Of a DNA stretch of 64,000 bases, positions 58,813 to 64,000 are shown piece by piece. The notes below the pieces were generated by a model that saw nothing but the letters and a program-made list of their open reading frames with translations, made no database searches and was not told the DNA's origin. The position numbers and the translations under genes were made by a program. Each line of letters begins with the position of its first letter. Within the stretch, counting starts at the first letter, position 1. Source of the DNA: Actinobacteria bacterium HGW-Actinobacteria-1 (GTDB taxonomy: Bacteria; Actinomycetota; Coriobacteriia; Anaerosomatales; Anaerosomataceae); assembly GCA_002841355.1 (NCBI GenBank), contig PHFB01000005.1:39490-103489 (forward strand), in the 5' to 3' direction.

Positions 58813-61800
58813 CTACGGCCAGTACGGAGTGATCGTCGAAGAGTGCTTACTGCAGCCTGTTTGGCAGTCGCCGTCCTTGTTCCAGTCGTCGACGCTGGTG
58901 CGTGTTCTCGGGTTGATCGCTTTGAGGCCCTGGCTGGTGGTTGCGTACCCCGTGCCATCTGTGGTGTATCCCAGCAGACGCGGACGCTTCCAGCCGTGCG
59001 GGGTCTTGATATGGCACAGCTGGCAGTTCCCGCCGCTGTTGCCGCGGTCGTCGTGTTCCCTGTGGACGATATTCGATGTCGCTAGATTGGTGTGGCACTT
59101 GCCGCAGATGGTCGTGCTGTAGCTCAGGAGGTTCGTCGTGGTCGTCCAGTTGGTGTATCCGGGATCGAGGATCCACTGGACCGTCGACCCATGCGGCCCG
59201 GAAGCCTGCGTGGCCGCGTTTTGCGAGTTGGTGTGACAGTCGGTGCACGTCACCATCGAGTTCGTTGTGTAGGGCGACTTCAGGAAGGTTGACGCCGTCG
59301 GCACGGCCCAGGTGATGTTGCGCGTGGTACCGGCGCTGTCCTGGAACGTGAAGCTGCTCTGTACGCCAGTGCCCTGGCCCAGGACGTTGTGGTATGAGAA
59401 GTTGCTCGGGTTGAACTCCTGGGCGATGTTGGTCTGGCCGCTTGGCACCGACGTGTTGCTGCTGTGGCACTTGAAGCACAGGTACGCTTCGTAGTCGTTG
59501 GCCCCTCCGGCGAGCCGTACGGGCGTGAACCCGGTCGGTGCGCCGAAATTCGATGTAGCGAACGACACCTGTGTGCCCCACGCGCCGTACACTGCCGAGC
59601 CGGCCTTGCTCGAGGTGCCGTTGTGTAGCGCAAGCGCGGTACCGCCGACCTGCTTGGCGACGTGTGCATCGTGGCAGTCAGTGCACTCGCTGTGACGGTT
59701 CGTTCCGCCGAGAAGCGATGCGGTCTCGGTGTCAGCATGGCGTCCGGTGTAGGTAGCCATCACATGCTTGTACGTGAGGTTCGACTTCGTGTACACGTCC
59801 TTCGCGCCGTTCGCGCGGGGGTACGATGCGGTTCCGTTGCCGTGGCACTTGTAGCAGAGGTTCTCTTCGCGAGCGACGGTGCTGGTGTTCACGCGCGATC
59901 CGGCGACGCTCAGACCGCCGGCCCACGTCACGCCAGCTGGGCGGGTCCATGCTGTGAGGCGCGCGTTGTCTGATGCGTGCGGGTCGTGGCAGGTCTCGCA
60001 TAGCGCCTTTCCGTTGGCGGTTGTCGCGGCCATGTGACCCGAATCCGCGAAGCGGTAGCCGCTGGCATTCTTGTCCCAACCCGGGAAGTACGGTGCGGTC
60101 ACGGTGCCGAACGCCGCGCTGTACGGAACGAGCGTGGTCGCTGTGGTGGTCGCCGGGCTGGATGCGCCGTCATGGCAGCGCATGCAGAAGTCGGCAGCGG
60201 TGGAACCGTACGCGGTGCTAGAGACTGTGAGCTTGGTGTTGTCCGGATCGCTCGCGCGTGCCATATCCCAGGCGGCGCCAGCTTTCTGAGCCTGGTTGTA
60301 GTGCACGTTGTGGCAGTTCGCGCAGGTGAGCGATCCCTGATCTGTCGTGTACACGTCGTAGATGCTTGTTGCCGCCCAGTCCGAGAGCACCGGCGTGGCC
60401 TGGTTGTCGCTCGTCGACAGGTTCGCCTGGAGTCTGATCTTGGAGTATGCCGACACGGTGAACGCGCTGAGGTCGATCGAACTCGTCCCCACAGCGTTTG
60501 CAAGCGTTGTCCAGGCGCCTCCGTTCCAGCCCTCAACGGTGACGCTCAGACCGGTTCCGGCGGGCTCGCTCCCCGTCCAACTCACCGTTCCCCACTTGTA
60601 CGCCGAGGCGTACGGCAGGATGTCGGGGCTGGTCGCGGTGCCAGAGAGCTGGTACGCCAGGCCGGTCACGTCTGCAGGCTGAACGAGACCGGCAGCGATC
60701 GAGGAGCCGGCGGCCTGGGTGAACGACGCGGAGAGTGTCTCCCAGGTCCAGGTGCCGGTCACCGGATTGGCCGGGATAAGCGCGCGACGGAAGTCAGTGG
60801 CGCTGCCGCCACGAATCGCATAGATGTAGCTGCCGCCGTCCCACTGGAGGCTCACGCCATCGCCAGTGCTGTTGCCGCCGAACGGATCGACGTTACGGTC
60901 GGTCTTCGTGGGCGTGGCGGCCAGGTTGCTGATGACGATCGTGTCTCGGCTATCGGTGGTGTCTCGGCCAAGGATGAGCAGATACTCCGTCCCGCCGACC
61001 TTGAAGTACGTCATGCGGTTGTAGCGGGTAGACGAGTCGCTCACCACGAGCGGTCCCGCCGCAAAGTCGGCGTCAACCGTCGAGCGCGCAGGGTCTGTGC
61101 GGTAGTAGAGTCCACCGTCGCCAGCTGTGCCGTTCTGATAGATGACGAACAGCCGGTCCGCGTCGGGCGCGTAGGCGATTGCCGAGCCTATTCCAAGTAT
61201 CCGGTCGGTTCCGGCGGTCTGGAAGTTGAACTGACCCGTGCTGGTCCCGGTGTAGTTCCACCACATGATACGAGCGCTGGTGCCGGCCGCCGCCGAGTAG
61301 TACACGCATGTATCGGCCGTGGTTGTGTTGATCGTGGAGTCGCCGCCTGCGCCGATGTTGGTCGGAAGACTCTGGGAAGCAGTCCAGCTATCGGTCGCAG
61401 GATCGTAGACTGCCTGAGTCAGCGTCCCTCCGGCGCGCGTCACGTACACCTTGTTGTTCAGGAAGAACGCCGAGGAGCCGGATCCCGGGTTCCACAGCGT
61501 GTTGTCCAGAGGAGCCGTGCTCCACGACGATGTCTGCGGATCGTAGCTGCTGAGGGTCCGTGCGCCACCCTGGCTGCCGTACACCAGGACCTGCATCGGC
61601 GGCGTGATGGTGGTCGTGTACTGGGCCAGTGTGATCTCGCCATCTGATGTGGCGGTGGTCTGTGTGTTCGAGAGCGTGTCGGTGTCGAACTCGGCCTGGG
61701 TCGTCTGGGCGAAGGTGTTGTCTACGGTCGGCACCCAGGAGCCAGTCGTCGTTGCGTACGGGTGATGCGACGCCCGGCTGAACTCCGCCTGCACGTCTCG

Positions 61801-62991
61801 GCCATTCCAGGAGAACGGCTTCGCATAGCCGGCTGCGACCTTCGACTCGGTGGACGAAGTGCTGTGGCACTTGAAGCACAGCCCCGCCTGCTTGTTGGCG
61901 TTGGCATCGGCGGTGCGGCTGCGGCGATAGTCGATCAGCCGTGTGGTCGCCGAGCCGTGGTTGTCGTGGCAGACCTCGCACTGGACGCCCGGGTTGGTGG
62001 CGGGGTAGTCGTTGCTGTAGATGGTCGCGTTGCCATGCGCTGATGCCGAGTAGCCCGCCGTGTTGTGATCGCCTGCTGTGTTCGCGAAGGCGTTCGGACC
62101 GCCGGCGAGCGCGATGCTTGTGGAGCCAGTGATCGTCTTGCCCTCGAACACCATCGTGGCGCCGTGACAGCCGAGGCACGCCTCGTTGTTGGTTGCCGGC
62201 GCGGCGTTGTTGCTCACGTACGCGTAGAGCGCGGTGCCGTACGTGATGCGCAGCATCATTCGATACGAGCTCGAGGCCTGGTACGTCCCGGAGGTGTCGT
62301 AGTAGTACGACGAGCGGTGTGGCGAGTGGCACGCCGCGCAGTTCTTGTTGTTGTCGATCATGTACTGGTTGCGATGCTTCGATCCCGCAACCTGGCCGGT
62401 GTAGTCGTAGAAGGACGCCTGCGTGTTCTTGCTGCTCTTGGCGCCGAGTGTGCTCGCGGCGTTCGTGTTGCCATGGCAGGTGTAGCAGAGTTCCTTGCTC
62501 TGGTACGGCACCTGATATGCGCCATGCGTGGAGTGGCAGCGGTTGCAGCTAACGATGTTGGAGTCCATGCGGTAGCCGTGGACGTTCGGCGAGATGCAGA
62601 TCGATGGATCCGACTTAAGGGGTGTTGGCTGGTCGTCGCGCGCGGCGACCGCGTAGTACCAGACGTACGATTGTGTCGCCTCGGCGGGGGCCGCGTTCAC
62701 CTGGATCGTGATGCCAACGTAGTTGCTCACGATAGGCGTCAGTGAGCGCGAGATGATGGTGGCCGAGGAAATCGGTATGACGTCGCGGTAGATGTCGTAC
62801 GCGACGGCATGACCGGAAGCGTCTGTCGAAGCGTCCCACCGGAGCGAGACCTTGCCGACATCGCTGACCCAGGCGTCGCGCAGCACCGGCGTCGTCGGGA
62901 CAGCCGCGTAGGCTGCCGTAGCGATTCCGAGCATCATGATCGCGAGTGCGAACACCCCTACGATCCGCACGAGTTTACGGCTCGCGCTCAT
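58813..62991 (-). CDS. exported 15-heme c-type cytochrome with a large non-heme insert
   Basis: ATG 62991 is eight bases after GGAGG. The 1392-residue protein has a signal (1-29), a fibronectin-III-like domain (31-128), six CxxCH motifs from 149 to 376 (CNRCH, CYTCH, CAACH, CLGCH, CEVCH, CFKCH), a beta-rich region without hemes (377-889, kelch-like strands such as MQVLVYGSQGG and KVYVTRAGG, then a jelly-roll), and nine CxxCH from 890 to 1327 (CANCH to CQLCH). Many are followed by a distal His pair of the doubled-CxxCH type. A last CQTGCSKH near 1380 is not canonical. No C-terminal membrane anchor is seen. A role in extracellular electron transfer is plausible. It needs cytochrome c maturation enzymes, which lie elsewhere. 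Confidence 0.88.
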   Translation of the reverse strand: MSASRKLVRIVGVFALAIMMLGIATAAYAAVPTTPVLRDAWVSDVGKVSLRWDASTDASGHAVAYDIYRDVIPISSATIISRSLTPIVSNYVGITIQVNAAPAEATQSYVWYYAVAARDDQPTPLKSDPSICISPNVHGYRMDSNIVSCNRCHSTHGAYQVPYQSKELCYTCHGNTNAASTLGAKSSKNTQASFYDYTGQVAGSKHRNQYMIDNNKNCAACHSPHRSSYYYDTSGTYQASSSYRMMLRITYGTALYAYVSNNAAPATNNEACLGCHGATMVFEGKTITGSTSIALAGGPNAFANTAGDHNTAGYSASAHGNATIYSNDYPATNPGVQCEVCHDNHGSATTRLIDYRRSRTADANANKQAGLCFKCHSTSSTESKVAAGYAKPFSWNGRDVQAEFSRASHHPYATTTGSWVPTVDNTFAQTTQAEFDTDTLSNTQTTATSDGEITLAQYTTTITPPMQVLVYGSQGGARTLSSYDPQTSSWSTAPLDNTLWNPGSGSSAFFLNNKVYVTRAGGTLTQAVYDPATDSWTASQSLPTNIGAGGDSTINTTTADTCVYYSAAAGTSARIMWWNYTGTSTGQFNFQTAGTDRILGIGSAIAYAPDADRLFVIYQNGTAGDGGLYYRTDPARSTVDADFAAGPLVVSDSSTRYNRMTYFKVGGTEYLLILGRDTTDSRDTIVISNLAATPTKTDRNVDPFGGNSTGDGVSLQWDGGSYIYAIRGGSATDFRRALIPANPVTGTWTWETLSASFTQAAGSSIAAGLVQPADVTGLAYQLSGTATSPDILPYASAYKWGTVSWTGSEPAGTGLSVTVEGWNGGAWTTLANAVGTSSIDLSAFTVSAYSKIRLQANLSTSDNQATPVLSDWAATSIYDVYTTDQGSLTCANCHNVHYNQAQKAGAAWDMARASDPDNTKLTVSSTAYGSTAADFCMRCHDGASSPATTTATTLVPYSAAFGTVTAPYFPGWDKNASGYRFADSGHMAATTANGKALCETCHDPHASDNARLTAWTRPAGVTWAGGLSVAGSRVNTSTVAREENLCYKCHGNGTASYPRANGAKDVYTKSNLTYKHVMATYTGRHADTETASLLGGTNRHSECTDCHDAHVAKQVGGTALALHNGTSSKAGSAVYGAWGTQVSFATSNFGAPTGFTPVRLAGGANDYEAYLCFKCHSSNTSVPSGQTNIAQEFNPSNFSYHNVLGQGTGVQSSFTFQDSAGTTRNITWAVPTASTFLKSPYTTNSMVTCTDCHTNSQNAATQASGPHGSTVQWILDPGYTNWTTTTNLLSYSTTICGKCHTNLATSNIVHREHDDRGNSGGNCQLCHIKTPHGWKRPRLLGYTTDGTGYATTSQGLKAINPRTRTSVDDWNKDGDCQTGCSKHSSTITPYWP

Positions 62992-63039
62992 CACATCCAC
63001 CTCCGGAAGAGAAAAACTATATTCGCGCTTCCCCTTTTG

Positions 63040-63714
63040 CTACAACTTGACCGTCTGGACTGACGCGATGCCCCTGGTGCCCGGGCCGATGCTCGTGAGA
63101 TACCACGAACCGTTCACGAACCGCATCGGTACGGCTATCGTATGCTCCGAAACGATGCCACCGTCTTCCCACTGTACGACGGCATATCCGAAGTATACGG
63201 TGGCCTGGCTCACCGAGAACACCCCTACAGAGGACTGAACTTTATTGTTCTTTATGCGCGGGTACGCGCGTACTCGCTGGGCCACGAAATCAGCGGACGT
63301 TGATTCATCTGGTGCAAACATCCCGCCAAGTGCCACCTTATCGCCGGATTTGATCGCCTCAACGGCAGCATCGAGCCGGACCCGCAGGGCCTCGCTGTTC
63401 TCGCTCACGACCTTGGCGGTCTCCGCCAGGTATGCCTCCCAGGCGGCGCGTTCTTCGGCGGTAAGGCCGTCGATGCCGGATTCGGTCACCTTCTTGGCGA
63501 TGCCAGGAGGAGGTGTTGGGATGTCGACGACTTTAGGTGCTTCGGAGACGCCGATCGAGTTTGTGTCAGTGGAGACTGTCGTGCCGGGCGCAGCGGTCGG
63601 GAGGTTGGGTGTTGTAGCAGGAACGCCGGCATTCCTTCGCGACAACAGGAAGCCTCCGCCCGCCAGTGCGGCGACGACGATAAAGGCGACGATCCATTGG
63701 TAGCGCACACGCAT
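63040..63714 (-). CDS. small membrane-anchored exported protein upstream of the cytochrome
   Basis: The 224-residue protein starts at ATG 63714, has one N-terminal membrane helix (about 8-24) with an RR-N stop, a Thr/Pro/Ala-rich stalk and an exported domain (about 95-224) of helix then beta strands: ASQATVYFGYAVVQWEDGG and the last strand GSWYLTSIGPGTRGI resemble an NTF2-like or SnoaL-like fold. No motif for heme or catalysis is visible. It lies 48 bases upstream of the cytochrome start in the same direction, so it may be co-transcribed and act as an anchor or assembly factor. This is inference. Confidence 0.6.
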   Translation of the reverse strand: MRVRYQWIVAFIVVAALAGGGFLLSRRNAGVPATTPNLPTAAPGTTVSTDTNSIGVSEAPKVVDIPTPPPGIAKKVTESGIDGLTAEERAAWEAYLAETAKVVSENSEALRVRLDAAVEAIKSGDKVALGGMFAPDESTSADFVAQRVRAYPRIKNNKVQSSVGVFSVSQATVYFGYAVVQWEDGGIVSEHTIAVPMRFVNGSWYLTSIGPGTRGIASVQTVKL

Positions 63715-63798
63715 ACTAACCCGCCTTACGACGCGTCTGGCCCTCCATCACGATTATCGGCGCGCGGCGCGCCGCTCAGTACCCCATATTGTGGAGAA

Positions 63799-63814
63799 CG
63801 TGATACACATCACG
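63799..63814. promoter_or_regulatory. CRP/FNR-like dyad CGTGA-N6-TCACG
   Basis: CGTGATACACATCACG has perfect 6-base arms around ACAC and the CRP core GTGA-N6-TCAC. It lies 85-100 bases upstream of the anchored protein/cytochrome operon (minus strand) and 88 bases before the tRNA-Met on the plus strand. It is the best CRP/FNR-type site seen in the window. Confidence 0.5.
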
Positions 63815-63902
63815 CCGGATTCGGGTTCGTGTGACTTCTGCTCGGGTTGCGTGCGCCATGGCAGGGTGCTATCCTGTCGTTCCGCCGCTGAGGCGGTTAT
63901 GT

Positions 63903-63979
<77 letters not shown>

Positions 63980-64000
63980 ACATACTCGCAGGTCCTGAGC

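Overview
The window is a dense, high-GC bacterial chromosome segment with no mobile elements, CRISPR arrays or rRNA genes. GTG and TTG starts are frequent and many genes overlap by 1-4 bases. Gene content suggests an anaerobic or facultative actinobacterium, plausibly a deep Coriobacteriia-like lineage: a V-type ATPase, an NfnAB-type flavoprotein pair, a UPF0237/UPF0210 pair, a secreted multiheme c-type cytochrome and Gram-positive-style surface proteins. The taxonomic placement is inference, not something the sequence states.

Layout. 1-5.0 kb: end of a sensor histidine kinase, two small exported proteins, and a minus-strand pair made of a HEAT-repeat protein and a degenerate HD-GYP protein. 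5.0-8.8 kb: an IrrE-like protein with a broken active site, a ROK sugar kinase, a DUF362 ferredoxin-type protein and a membrane protein. 8.8-20.7 kb: a housekeeping block (rsmI, AbrB-like, metG, tatD, YabE-like, ksgA/rsmA, veg, ispE, spoVG, tRNA-Gln, glmU, prs, rplY/ctc, pth) whose order closely follows the Bacillus subtilis yabC-spoVC region. 20.7-25.8 kb: an M23 peptidase, a DUF4870 protein, ApbE and the NfnAB-like pair.

26-31.8 kb: a LytTR response regulator followed by a surface-protein locus. It holds a WxL-partner-like (DUF916-like) membrane protein, two small secreted beta-rich proteins and a 896-residue repeat protein. The last two named minus-strand genes (the 134-residue protein and the large one) are each preceded by a copy of a 70-base element containing a CRP/FNR-like dyad. 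31.8-36 kb: UPF0210/UPF0237, DUF951, an M23-like protein and CapA.

36.1-45.2 kb: a complete V-type ATPase operon (H-I-K-E-C-F-A-B-X-D). The K subunit keeps the Na+-binding residues, and X is an unrecognised 67-residue membrane protein between B and D. 45.4-54.7 kb: a run of zinc-ribbon proteins, three of which are clear tandem paralogues (ribbon, membrane helix, exported helical domain with an RPP-EY motif), then an amidase, an LppM-like protein and an M6-like metalloprotease. 54.7-58.7 kb: TldE/TldD and an NlpC/P60 hydrolase. 58.8-63.7 kb: a 15-heme exported cytochrome with a large non-heme insert, and a small anchored protein. The window ends with an initiator tRNA-Met.

Three themes link the genes: translation and cell-wall precursor housekeeping (the conserved block), energy conservation and redox (V-ATPase, NfnAB, ApbE, cytochrome), and a large investment in envelope proteins. 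The best candidates for undescribed biology are the zinc-ribbon paralogue cluster and the WxL-like surface locus with its paired upstream elements.
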